Below are positions 34,980 to 43,159 of a DNA stretch of 64,000 bases, one piece after another; positions within the stretch are counted from its first letter, which is position 1, and each line of letters begins with the position of its first letter. Location: NCBI RefSeq assembly GCF_900100365.1, contig NZ_FNKU01000001.1, forward strand, positions 3,410,001-3,474,000, read 5' to 3'. This DNA is from Pseudomonas cannabina. Lineage in GTDB: Bacteria > Pseudomonadota > Gammaproteobacteria > Pseudomonadales > Pseudomonadaceae. The notes under the pieces are model-generated. The model did not search any database. It was not told the origin of the DNA and saw only the letters and a program-made list of their open reading frames with translations. Both the position numbers and the translations under genes were made by a program.

Positions 34980-35366
34980 GAGTTGAGACCTCCTTCGTAG
35001 TGGCACCGGGAAAATCGTGCCTAACCTCCACTGCTTTCGGCACTGTATCGCCTAAGCCGCACGCTCGAAGCCAAAATGTAGACCAAATAAAGACTCTTTT
35101 CAAATTCTTTTTCCTTCAGGGCCAAGAGACTTGATTGGGGATGCATAGATATGACGCTGTCTGATTTTTACGATTTGTGGGGATACAAGACGTGCGAGCT
35201 ACGAATGAAAGATGTCCGTACATTTCCGAGAGGACTTACCAAACCGCTCGTTGATCGTGAGCATCTGCAACCATGGCTTTCTCTGAGGCTGTTTGTCCGC
35301 TGTCACCGGATGACTGGCTCGGCCCCCTGCTTTTTGAGGACAACATCTTGGTTGTATAAAGCTGCC
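34980..35366. other. Stretch before the IS1182 element, no supported gene
   Basis: Contains a 76-codon plus-strand frame (35151-35381) that ends inside the IS terminal repeat. It may be a chance frame or the start of a broken gene; I see no domain. Confidence 0.4.
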
Positions 35367-35410
35367 ATGCAGACTGTGTGAAAACCTAGCAATCTGCGCA
35401 GCGCTCAAAG

Positions 35411-35446
35411 AAAATGCTCCGTATCGAAAGATACAGAGCATTTTTC
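35411..35446 (+). terminator. Hairpin with T-run immediately before the IS1182 transposase start
   Basis: AAAATGCTC / GAGCATTTTT and GTATC / GATAC pair to give an almost continuous stem with a four-base loop and a T-run. It ends four bases before the ATG at 35450, and no ribosome site lies between. It probably blocks transcription or translation entering from outside. Confidence 0.6.
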
Positions 35447-35449
35447 GTT

Positions 35450-36874
35450 ATGGCCTACATCCAAGGTGAGTCCCGCAGCCAGACCAGCCTATTCCCGGTC
35501 TCGCTGGAAGAGTTGATCCCCGAGGATCACCTCGTTCGTGTCATTGACCTGTACGTTGCCAGGCTCGATCTGGTGCAACTGGGCTTCGATAAAGCGATTC
35601 CAAAAAGCACGGGGCGCCCTGCTTATGATCCCGCCGATCAGCTAAAACTCTACCTCTACGGCTATTTTCAGCGGATTCGCTCATCGCGACGTCTTGAAGC
35701 CGAGTGTCAGCGCAACATCGAAGTGATGTGGCTGATCAACCGGCTCAAGCCCGACTTCAAGACCATCGCCGATTTTCGCAAGAACAATAAACCCGCCTTC
35801 ATCGCGACCTGCCGTGCTTTCGTTCGGTTTTGTCGCACGGCAGGCTTGATCGCCGGTGAGTTGGTGGCCATCGACGGCAGCAAGTTTCAGGCGGTCGCAT
35901 CCTCACGGCGTCATGTGAATTTGAAGCAGCTCAAGCGCCAGGAAGAAAAACTGGATAAGCGCATCGCTCAGTATCTGGCCGAGCTGGATGAGGCCGACAA
36001 GGCTGAAACCACAGATTCAATTGATCGCAGCGCAATCAAGGTAGCCCTGGCACAGCTTGAGGCTCGACAACAGGATAATCAGAGTTGCCAGGCACTGATG
36101 CGTTCGATGGGCATCGAGCAGTTCAACACCCATGAAAGCGATGCCCGAATGATGCGCACGGCCAAAGGGCCACGTGTGGCCTACAACGTGCAAACCGTCG
36201 TGGACGCCGAGCATTGCCTGATTTTGCATCATGAGGTCACCCAAGATGGCGATGACCGAAAGCAACTGGAGCCGATGGCCAAGGCCGCCAAAGCAGAGTT
36301 ACAGCAAGATGATCTGACGGTCACTGCCGATGCCGGCTACTCCAATGGCAAGCAGTTTCAGGCCTGCGAGGATGCTTCGATTACGGCCTATGTACCGCCC
36401 AATCGTTCGAAAAACCCTGGCAGTCAGGAAGAGCAGCTCTTTGAGCGAAAAGACTTTATCTATGAGACCGGACACGATCGTTTCCAGTGTCCGGCAGGCA
36501 AATGGTTAACGCTAAAACAGCACAACAAAGGTGATCGGATCTATCAGGCTGAGGTCGATGACTGCGCCAACTGCGCGCTGAAAACGCAATGCACTCGAGC
36601 CCGGCGCCGTTATGTCTCACGACATGCCCATGAAGAGGCTTTCGAGCGGATGGAGCAAAGAATGCAGGCGCATCCTGAGATGATGGCCAACCGAAGATCC
36701 ATCGTTGAGCACCCCTTCGGCAACCTCAAGCAATGGCTATTTGGTAATGGCCGTTTCTTGCTGCGACAACTGGAGGGTACAAAAGCTGAAATGGCCTTGG
36801 CGGTGAATGCCTATAACCTGAAACGAGCGATTAAAGTGCTCGGTGTGCGCCATCTGATGGCTTTGATGGGCTGA
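35450..36874 (+). CDS. IS1182-family transposase
   Basis: 474 residues. The start at MAYIQGESRSQ is preferred because the 12 residues before it are encoded by the hairpin. DUF772-type N-terminus (RPAYDPADQLKLYLYGYF), DDE residues in VAIDGSKFQAVAS, TVTADAGYSNGKQF and SIVEHPFGNLKQW, and a cysteine-rich insert CANCALKTQC typical of the family. Full length and apparently intact. Confidence 0.92.
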   Translation: MAYIQGESRSQTSLFPVSLEELIPEDHLVRVIDLYVARLDLVQLGFDKAIPKSTGRPAYDPADQLKLYLYGYFQRIRSSRRLEAECQRNIEVMWLINRLKPDFKTIADFRKNNKPAFIATCRAFVRFCRTAGLIAGELVAIDGSKFQAVASSRRHVNLKQLKRQEEKLDKRIAQYLAELDEADKAETTDSIDRSAIKVALAQLEARQQDNQSCQALMRSMGIEQFNTHESDARMMRTAKGPRVAYNVQTVVDAEHCLILHHEVTQDGDDRKQLEPMAKAAKAELQQDDLTVTADAGYSNGKQFQACEDASITAYVPPNRSKNPGSQEEQLFERKDFIYETGHDRFQCPAGKWLTLKQHNKGDRIYQAEVDDCANCALKTQCTRARRRYVSRHAHEEAFERMEQRMQAHPEMMANRRSIVEHPFGNLKQWLFGNGRFLLRQLEGTKAEMALAVNAYNLKRAIKVLGVRHLMALMG

Positions 36875-36909
36875 GCGGACATTTTTTTCGTCTGCTGCCA
36901 ATACAAAAA

Positions 36910-36937
36910 AAACGCCCCGAACAAGTCGGGGCGTTTG
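36910..36937 (+). terminator. Terminator of the IS1182 transposase gene
   Basis: AACGCCCCGA / TCGGGGCGTT form a ten-base stem with a five-base loop, preceded by an A-run. Confidence 0.8.
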
Positions 36938-37101
36938 CTTGGGCCTTCATCAGTGTGTTTTCACACAGTCTGCATGAGCCCTCTTATTTCCTATGTAGGG
37001 GGATCATTTTGGTATGACTTCGTCGTTAATTTCAGGCTTTCGTGGGCATGCTTTCATGAATGGTTAATGTAAAGTACTCGGCCCACATCAAGGATGACTT
37101 T

Positions 37102-37464
37102 ATGTCTAGTAACTACCCAATGCGACCATTCGAAAACGCTCGCGCAAAAATCCTTTCGATCTATGCGGCTATTAGCAGACCGGAAGCAGATCAGCTTTCA
37201 CAGGCAACGCAGAACTACGTAGAGACCCTGGAGGAATATGAACTTATCTCTAAGGCACAGCGGATGGTTTTGGACAACGAACTAGCGAACGCTCGGTGCA
37301 ATTGGGAGATGCCCTCCCAAAATGTGCCGCTGATGAAGCGAATCACGAGTTGCCTCAAGCGGAAATTGGCTAGGTGTAAAGCATGGCTTGCTGCCAAAGA
37401 GCAAAAATGGAAAACATACTGGCTAAAGTGGGTTGCGATAACGACTATCCTAGGGAGACGCTGA
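37102..37464 (+). pseudogene. 5' fragment of the split membrane protein gene
   Basis: About 120 codons from ATG 37102, ending ITTILGRR-stop through the end of IS-1209. Soluble, basic, with a coiled-coil-like middle (KRKLARCKAWLAAKEQKWK). Confidence 0.65.
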
Positions 37465-38662
37465 ACAATTAACCCGTTCGCACCGTCCCCATTTCCAAGC
37501 CGGTTTTTTTCAACCTGCCGGCCTTATTTTACGTTTCTCGAGCAGATTTCTGCCCTCATTTTGCTGAAAGGCGGGCCAGTCCCGCCTTTCAGATGGATTT
37601 ATCCTGCCGTCTGTTGTAAATACCGCTTGGCCAGCATCAGATTGGCCAACCCAAACAAACTGAACAACTGCGCTGTATTCTTTTCCAGCCCACGGTAGCG
37701 AACCTTGCGATGATTGAAGCGCACCTTGATTACCTGGAAGGGGTGCTCGACCTTGGCACGCAGTTGCGCCTTGGCATATTCAATTTTGCGCTTGACCCGA
37801 TACAGCACGCTGCCTTCGCCGTGCTGCTTGTAACTGCTTGGCCGTTCTGCAATCGACCAGATAACGTCCCGTTCAGCATGCTCCGGTCGCTTGGCCGCAC
37901 CGGTGTATCCAGCGTCACCCGAAACATAGGTTTCGTCACCGTGAAGCAACTGGCCAACCTGGGTGACATCCGCCACGTTAGCGGCCGTCCCTACTACGCT
38001 GTGCACCAGCCCCGACGTGGCGTCTACACCAATGTGGGCCTTCATCCCAAAGTGCCATTGATTGCCTTTCCTGGCCTGATGCATCTCAGGATCACGCTTG
38101 CCTTCTCGGTTCTTGACCGAGGGCGGCGCGGCGATCAGAGTAGCGTCGACGATAGTGCCTTCCTTGAGCAGCAGCCCCCGGCTGGCCAGATGCTGGTTAA
38201 TCGTTTCAAACAGCAGCCGGGTTAGCTGATGGACTTCCAGCAAGCGGCGAAAACGCAGCAAGGTGGTGGCATCCGGTGCAGACTCGCGACCCAGGTCGAT
38301 ACCCATAAAACCGCGGATGGCCTGGCTGTCGTAGACGGCATCTTCGCAACCTTCATCGGAGAAACCGAAACACTGCTGCACGACGTACATGCGCAACATG
38401 CGCGACACCCCTATCGCAGGGCGTCCGCGCTTGCCTGCGGTGTTGCTATAAAACGGCGCCACTTGCGCCTCCAGCAGGGCCCAGGGCACCAACTGTTCAA
38501 GGTCAGCCAGGAAGCGATCTCGGCGAGTCTGCTTTTTCTTGCCGGTATATTCGAGTTCGGAGAAGGTCTTCTGCACGCGCGTAACGCTCACGGAGAGGGA
38601 GGCTGTTGAAGGAACTTAGTGTGCCAAGGGTGGGGACAGTTGGCTATTTTTGCAGCGCCTCC
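37454..38662 (-). mobile_element. IS-1209 copy 4, inside a membrane protein gene
   Basis: 1209 bases with matching CTAG duplication (37450-37453, 38663-38666). It differs from the other copies by at least one base near the transposase stop (GATGGATTT for GACGGATTT). Confidence 0.92.
37599..38591 (-). CDS. IS5-group transposase of IS-1209, copy 4
   Basis: 330 residues from GTG, protein identical to the other three copies. Confidence 0.93.
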   Translation of the reverse strand: MSVTRVQKTFSELEYTGKKKQTRRDRFLADLEQLVPWALLEAQVAPFYSNTAGKRGRPAIGVSRMLRMYVVQQCFGFSDEGCEDAVYDSQAIRGFMGIDLGRESAPDATTLLRFRRLLEVHQLTRLLFETINQHLASRGLLLKEGTIVDATLIAAPPSVKNREGKRDPEMHQARKGNQWHFGMKAHIGVDATSGLVHSVVGTAANVADVTQVGQLLHGDETYVSGDAGYTGAAKRPEHAERDVIWSIAERPSSYKQHGEGSVLYRVKRKIEYAKAQLRAKVEHPFQVIKVRFNHRKVRYRGLEKNTAQLFSLFGLANLMLAKRYLQQTAG

Positions 38663-38666
38663 CTAG

Positions 38667-38765
38667 GGAGACGCTGATTTATTCTAAAGCACAGCTGTTG
38701 CCCCCTGATAAATCAAGGCCTCCAGAGCGTTGCAGGGACGAAAAATCGAATAAATCAGCGGCTCC
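38667..38765 (-). mobile_element. MITE-1 copy 9, sequence-divergent
   Basis: 99 bases with CTAG on both sides (38663-38666, 38766-38769). It differs from the other copies at several positions (for example AAAGCACAG for AAAACCCAG, CCCCTGATA for CCCCAGATA, and GCGGCTCC at the right end for GCGCCTCC). It is the oldest-looking copy in the window and abuts IS-1209. Confidence 0.88.
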
Positions 38766-38789
38766 CTAGTCCTTATCGTCACGTTTTGT

Positions 38790-39143
38790 ATGGTTCCTTT
38801 CTTTGGCGCCGCGATTTCATTGAGCTACCTGGTAACGGTGGTGGGGCTATTGCTCGTCGCGTTCAGCCTGCTGGTGAGATTTAAATTTTTGCAAGATCTT
38901 GCCACTCTGCTGGGGATAGTGCTGGCTGGCTACTGGTACATCCACTCTGTAAGTGGCGCGTTCAACCCTGTCGATGAGGTCATCCTCATCACGGAACAAA
39001 AGGATGGGTACGTCGCGTTGGTGAAGGTTGTTAAGCATAAGGATAGTCGTAAGCAAGCCTGTTCATTCGATCCAACCAAAGCGCAATTGACTTGCGAAGT
39101 GAGAATCGGAAAAAGCGATACAGGCCTGCAACCACAACTATAG
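38790..39143 (+). pseudogene. 3' fragment of the split membrane protein gene
   Basis: 117 codons from an internal ATG, with two to three membrane helices (SLSYLVTVVGLLLVAFSLLV, LATLLGIVLAGYWYIHSV) and a short soluble end. It looks like an independent gene in isolation but continues the upstream frame through the CTAG. Confidence 0.65.
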
Positions 39144-39154
39144 ATAGGAGTTGA

Positions 39155-39343
39155 CGGATCACCCATCGAAAACTAGGCAAGCCTCAAAACAGAGAAAACG
39201 GAAGCGTAGTCCGCGAGATCAAGGCGGCGGGGATGAATCAATCGCAGATTGCACGCGAGACCGGGCTAGCTCTATCGACTGTCCATCGATACTGGAAGAG
39301 GATTGATGCTACCGACTCTTGCGCGGATGAGGGGATGGAGTAG
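39155..39343 (+). pseudogene. C-terminal helix-turn-helix remnant of a serine recombinase-like protein
   Basis: About 62 codons without a proper start. KLGKPQNRENGSVV is followed by REIKAAGMNQSQIARETGLA and LSTVHRYWKRID, the pattern of the HTH tail of resolvases/invertases. The catalytic domain is missing. It lies near the right edge of the moxR-operon insertion. Confidence 0.45.
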
Positions 39344-39495
39344 GTTACCGTCAGCGGTCTAAAAGAGTGTGAACGTGAGCACCGTTACCCAAAAAGGCGT
39401 GCCGGCCAAAAGGTCACCTAAAACAGTTAGATTGAGTAAGTGATTAATTTATGGAAGATAATCCCGCCCTAACAGTTAGCAAGGCTACGGAACCA

Positions 39496-40542
39496 ATGAC
39501 CAATCAAACGCCCGAACACCCTGCCAGCGCCGAGCCCGTCACGGAACCGGTCAGCCCGACGAGCACTGCAAGCACTCAGGCGCAGCAGCGCCAGCGCGCC
39601 AGTCAGCTTGCTCAGGCGTTGCGCACTGAACTGCAAAAAGCGGTGATCGGGCAGAATACGGTCATCGAAGACGTGCTGACTGCGCTGATCGGCGGCGGGC
39701 ATGTATTGCTCGAAGGCGTACCGGGGCTGGGCAAGACGCTGCTGGTCAGAGCGCTGGCCAGTTGCATTGGTTGCGACTTCGCACGTATCCAGTTCACGCC
39801 GGACCTGATGCCCAGCGATGTCACCGGGCACGCTGTGTACGACATGCAGACCGAGCAGTTCAAGCTGCGCAAAGGGCCACTGTTCACCAATCTGTTACTG
39901 GCCGATGAAATCAACCGTGCACCGGCCAAGACGCAGGCCGCACTGCTGGAAGCCATGCAAGAACGGCAGGTCACCCTTGAAGGACGAGCCTTGCCCATTG
40001 CGCAGCCGTTCATGGTGCTGGCGACTCAGAATCCTATCGAGCAGGAAGGCACCTACCCGCTGCCGGAAGCGGAGCTGGATCGCTTCATGCTCAAGCTGCG
40101 CATGGATTACCCCGAAGCCCGGGAAGAGCTGGACATGGTGCGCCAGGTCACTCGTTCGTCGCGCGCCGACATGCTGGATGTGAAGCCGCTCAGGGTCATC
40201 ATGCAGGCCCGTGAAGTTCAGGTCCTGCAACGTATTGCCAGCGAGCTGCCGCTCGACGAACAGGTGCTGGATTATGCCGTCAGGCTGGCGCGCAGCACGC
40301 GAACCTGGCCCGGCCTGAGCCAGGGCGCCGGACCGCGAGCGTCGATTGCGCTGGTGCGTGGCGGACGGGCGCGCGCCTTGCTGCGCGGTGGCGAATTCGT
40401 GACGCCGGATGATATCAAGGGCTGTGCGCTGGCCGTGTTGCGGCACCGGGTACGTCTGTCGCCAGAGCTGGACATCGAAGGCCTGTCGGTGGATCAGGTG
40501 CTCAGGCAGATCCTCGATCAGGTTCCGGCGCCGCGCCTGTGA
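39496..40542 (+). CDS. moxR: MoxR-family AAA+ ATPase
   Basis: About 348 residues from MTNQTPEHP. Walker A is EGVPGLGKT, Walker B is LLLADEINRAPAKTQAALLEAM, and ATQNPIEQEGTYPLPEAELDRF is the sensor region. MoxR ATPases work with VWA/DUF58 proteins to mature or assemble other proteins. An upstream in-frame ATG at 39451 probably lies in inserted DNA: GGCTACGGAA (39483-39492) matches GGCTCGGAA right after the DUF4350 stop, marking the original junction. The DUF58 gene overlaps its end. Confidence 0.92.
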   Translation: MTNQTPEHPASAEPVTEPVSPTSTASTQAQQRQRASQLAQALRTELQKAVIGQNTVIEDVLTALIGGGHVLLEGVPGLGKTLLVRALASCIGCDFARIQFTPDLMPSDVTGHAVYDMQTEQFKLRKGPLFTNLLLADEINRAPAKTQAALLEAMQERQVTLEGRALPIAQPFMVLATQNPIEQEGTYPLPEAELDRFMLKLRMDYPEAREELDMVRQVTRSSRADMLDVKPLRVIMQAREVQVLQRIASELPLDEQVLDYAVRLARSTRTWPGLSQGAGPRASIALVRGGRARALLRGGEFVTPDDIKGCALAVLRHRVRLSPELDIEGLSVDQVLRQILDQVPAPRL

Positions 40543-41882
40543 AACAGACCCTGCGGCCGTCGGTGACGTTGCTCCGTTGGCTCGGAGGGCTGACGGGTGC
40601 TGCGTTGCTGCTCGGCACACTGCATGCGCTGGGCATCGACTATCCGGCACAGATCGACAGCCTGTATCGGGGCGCTTTACTGGTGCTGACGATTGCCGGC
40701 CTGCTCGACGCCTTCTGGCTGATTCGCCAGGCCTCGCCGCAGGTGCAGCGTCATCTTCCGGGAAGCCTGGCGCTGGATCGCTGGAACGAGGCTCGGCTCG
40801 ACGTCGAGCAGCACAGTTCCAGGCCGCTGACGATACGCGTTTTCGACCACCTGCCCCATGGTCTGGAATGGGAAAACCTGCCGCAATCCCTGACGCTGCT
40901 GCCGGGCGAAAAAGGCCAGTTCGGCTATCGGCTGCGCCCGACGAGCCGGGGGCATTTTGTGTTCGAGCGCTGTGAAATCAGCCTGCCCGGACGTTTGCGG
41001 CTGTGGACCACCCGGCGCTATCTGGCTTTGCACAGCACAACCCGCGTCTACCCGGATTTCGCTCGTCTCTATGGCGGGCAACTGCTGGCGGTGGACAACT
41101 GGATCAGCCAGCTCGGTGTGCGGCAGTTGCAACGTCGCGGGTTGGGCATGGAATTCAATCAGTTGCGCGAATTTCGCGAAGGCGACAGCCTGCGCCAGAT
41201 CGACTGGAAAGCCACCGCGCGTCAACGCACCCCCATCGCTCGCGAGTATCAGGATGAGCGCGATCAGCAAATCGTCTTCATGCTCGATTGCGGACGCCGT
41301 ATGCGCAGCCAGGATGGCGAGCTGTCGCATTTCGATCACGCACTCAATGCCTGCCTGCTGTTGAGCTATGTCGCGTTGCGCCAGGGCGACTCGGTAGGCC
41401 TGGCAACTTTTGCTGGCGATGAGGACCGCTACCTGTCGCCCGTCAAAGGCTCGGGGCAACTCAACCTGTTGCTCAATACGGTCTATGACTTGCAGACCAC
41501 CCGGCGTACGGCCGATTACAGCGCAGCCGTTCGTCAACTGATGATCCGACACAAAAGACGCTCGCTGATCGTACTGGTCACTAACTTGCGCGACGAAGAC
41601 GACGACGAACTCCTGGCGGCGGTCAGGCAACTGAGTCGCCAGCATCGGGTGCTGGTTGCCAGTCTGAGAGAGGAAGTGCTCGACAGCCTGCGCCAGTCGC
41701 CAGTGCAAACCTATGATCAGGCGCTCGACTACTGTGGGACGATGAGTTTCCTCAATGCCCGGGCGGCGCTTCATGAGCGGATGAGTGCCCAAGGCGTGGC
41801 GATCATGGATGCGCGTCCAAGGGAACTGGGGCCGCAATTGATCACTCGCTACCTGAGCTGGAAGAAGGCAGGAACGCTATAG
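40539..41882 (+). CDS. DUF58-domain protein (VWA-like partner of MoxR)
   Basis: 447 residues: one or two N-terminal membrane helices (about residues 15-65), a beta-rich middle and the DUF58 signature GMEFNQLREFREGDSLRQID then WKATARQRTPIAREYQDE, followed by a VWA-like fold with a metal-site start VFMLDCGRRM. It overlaps moxR by four bases. The two would form the cytosolic ATPase/adaptor part of the six-gene membrane system. Confidence 0.9.
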   Translation: MKQTLRPSVTLLRWLGGLTGAALLLGTLHALGIDYPAQIDSLYRGALLVLTIAGLLDAFWLIRQASPQVQRHLPGSLALDRWNEARLDVEQHSSRPLTIRVFDHLPHGLEWENLPQSLTLLPGEKGQFGYRLRPTSRGHFVFERCEISLPGRLRLWTTRRYLALHSTTRVYPDFARLYGGQLLAVDNWISQLGVRQLQRRGLGMEFNQLREFREGDSLRQIDWKATARQRTPIAREYQDERDQQIVFMLDCGRRMRSQDGELSHFDHALNACLLLSYVALRQGDSVGLATFAGDEDRYLSPVKGSGQLNLLLNTVYDLQTTRRTADYSAAVRQLMIRHKRRSLIVLVTNLRDEDDDELLAAVRQLSRQHRVLVASLREEVLDSLRQSPVQTYDQALDYCGTMSFLNARAALHERMSAQGVAIMDARPRELGPQLITRYLSWKKAGTL

Positions 41883-41937
41883 GGCAGAACGTTAACAGGC
41901 AGGACCCGTGCGGCTTGAACCGCACGGTCCGCCAAGG

Positions 41938-42400
41938 TCAGGCAGACGCCTCGTAAGACGGGTAAAACGAGAAGTAGCGGCGCAGCATCTGGATGAAGTC
42001 GAGGTATTCGGTCGAAACCTGAGACAGCTCAAAGCCAGAGTCATAGCCGCCGGGCGTTTCGTCCTCGTGACACCAGAGGCACAAGGCTTTTACATTGATG
42101 ACATCGGCACCCTTTGCATCGGGCATTCTCAATACAAGGTCAAACCGGGCACCCACCAGCATCGGCAGGTCACTGATAAGCATCAGTCCATCTTCGGATA
42201 CGTTACCTAGGGAGACGCTGATTTATTCTAAAACCCAGCTGTTGCCCCCAGATAAATCAAGGCCTCCAGAGCGTTGCAGGGACGAAAAATCGAATAAATC
42301 AGCGCCTCCCTAGGCAACCTATAGGTTTGCCCGTATGACAATTGAAAACCTGAAGATAATCATGCAATTGGTGCCGTTCTATTCTTCGCTCTTTATACAT
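41938..42400 (-). pseudogene. PilZ-domain c-di-GMP receptor gene, split by a MITE
   Basis: The 5' part (ATG 42400) reads MYKERRIERHQLHDYLQVFN then CHTGKPIGCL; the 3' part continues GNVSEDGLMLISDLPMLVGA... to a stop at 41938. Removing MITE-1 copy 10 and one CTAG joins them in phase as GCLGNVSEDG. The two halves of the PilZ ligand signature, RxxxR (RRIER) and NxSxxG (NVSEDG), are now on opposite sides of the insertion. The restored protein has about 119 residues. A short minus-strand frame 41938-42183 could still start internally but lacks the arginine motif. It is convergent with the DUF58 gene. Confidence 0.85.
42211..42309 (-). mobile_element. MITE-1 copy 10, inside the PilZ gene
   Basis: 99 bases, target duplication CTAG (42207-42210, 42310-42313). 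Confidence 0.92.
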
Positions 42401-42593
42401 GGCAGGCCGCCTTCGGAAACCACTGGGCGTGGTTACGTAAAACTGCATGTTCGCTACAGCCACTCCAGACACCGAGCTGCAGAGATTCCTTTGATACAGA
42501 GTTTTACAACTCCTCTATCCCTCATGAGACAGACTAGCCCAGTTTTTTCCGAAATCCACCCGATTACGATACATTCCACCCAATTGGATGTAA

Positions 42594-42983
42594 TTATTTT
42601 GAAACGGGACTGCGCGGAGCAGGCATTACTCTGACGGGCTGGGCCTGGGGGTAGTGACCGAGCTGCGCCAGCGTGTCGAGTCTGGCCCGTGCGCGGTAAG
42701 CATATTCACTTTGTGGGTACTGCGTTAGAAGGAATTGGTAGGTCTGTGCAGCATCCACATACAATTTCTGACGCTCCAGGCACTGCGCGCGGAGCATCGA
42801 AACCTCCGGCTGCACATAACGCCGCTCACGGCTCTGACGCTCGATCTTGGACAAATCGAGCATCACCCGATCGCAATCGCCTTCCTGATAAGCGCGGTAG
42901 GCATGATCCAGGTTGGAGTTCATTGCCCAGCGATTGCAGCCGCCGAGCGCAATCAGTAATACAACAATCGTTACAATACGCAT
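42594..42983 (-). CDS. Small TPR-type lipoprotein
   Basis: 129 residues with a lipoprotein signal (MRIVTIVVLLIALGGC, lipobox LGGC). The mature part has TPR-like repeats (NSNLDHAYRAYQEGDCDRVM; YVDAAQTYQFLLTQYPQSEYAYRARARL). This suggests an outer- or inner-membrane anchored scaffold protein. It is divergent from pyk and occurs next to pykA in other pseudomonads. Confidence 0.85.
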   Translation of the reverse strand: MRIVTIVVLLIALGGCNRWAMNSNLDHAYRAYQEGDCDRVMLDLSKIERQSRERRYVQPEVSMLRAQCLERQKLYVDAAQTYQFLLTQYPQSEYAYRARARLDTLAQLGHYPQAQPVRVMPAPRSPVSK

Positions 42984-43159
42984 GGGAGTCTCCTGTTCTC
43001 TGCGCTTTATCGGCTCGCCAGCCGTTTTCTACAGGCCAATCGAGCACCGATCGTCAGCCGCTTGCCCGTCCCGTCCGCAGCGCGGCAGTGCAAAGGAACA
43101 ATGACTAAAGATCCAGAGAGGAGTAGCCTCTCGCTGCGCTTCAATCAAGGAGTTTGTGC

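Larger units (their letters stand above)
35367..36975 (+). mobile_element. IS1182-family element (about 1.6 kb)
   Basis: Inverted repeats ATGCAGACTGTGTGAAAAC and GTTTTCACACAGTCTGCAT mark the ends. I see no short direct repeat beside them. It carries one transposase gene, with a hairpin just before the start codon and a strong terminator after the stop. Confidence 0.88.
37102..39143 (+). pseudogene. Membrane protein gene split by IS-1209 and a MITE
   Basis: Frame 37102-37453 and frame 38770-39143 join in phase when IS-1209 copy 4 and MITE-1 copy 9, each with one CTAG, are removed (1316 bases). The join reads WVAITTIL then VLIVTFCMVPFFG. The restored protein of about 240 residues has a charged helical N-terminal half and three closely spaced membrane segments (starting at about residue 107), then a small soluble C-terminus. 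The start at 37102 has AAGGA seven bases upstream. No known family was recognised. Confidence 0.75.

Noticed and set aside
13063..38765. CRISPR-like array of short repeats
   Set aside because: The repeats are dispersed MITEs with target duplications, not regularly spaced direct repeats with unique spacers.
42095..42313. 72-codon plus-strand frame
   Set aside because: Its second half is the MITE translated (ending KSNKSAPP-stop); the first half is antisense to the PilZ gene.
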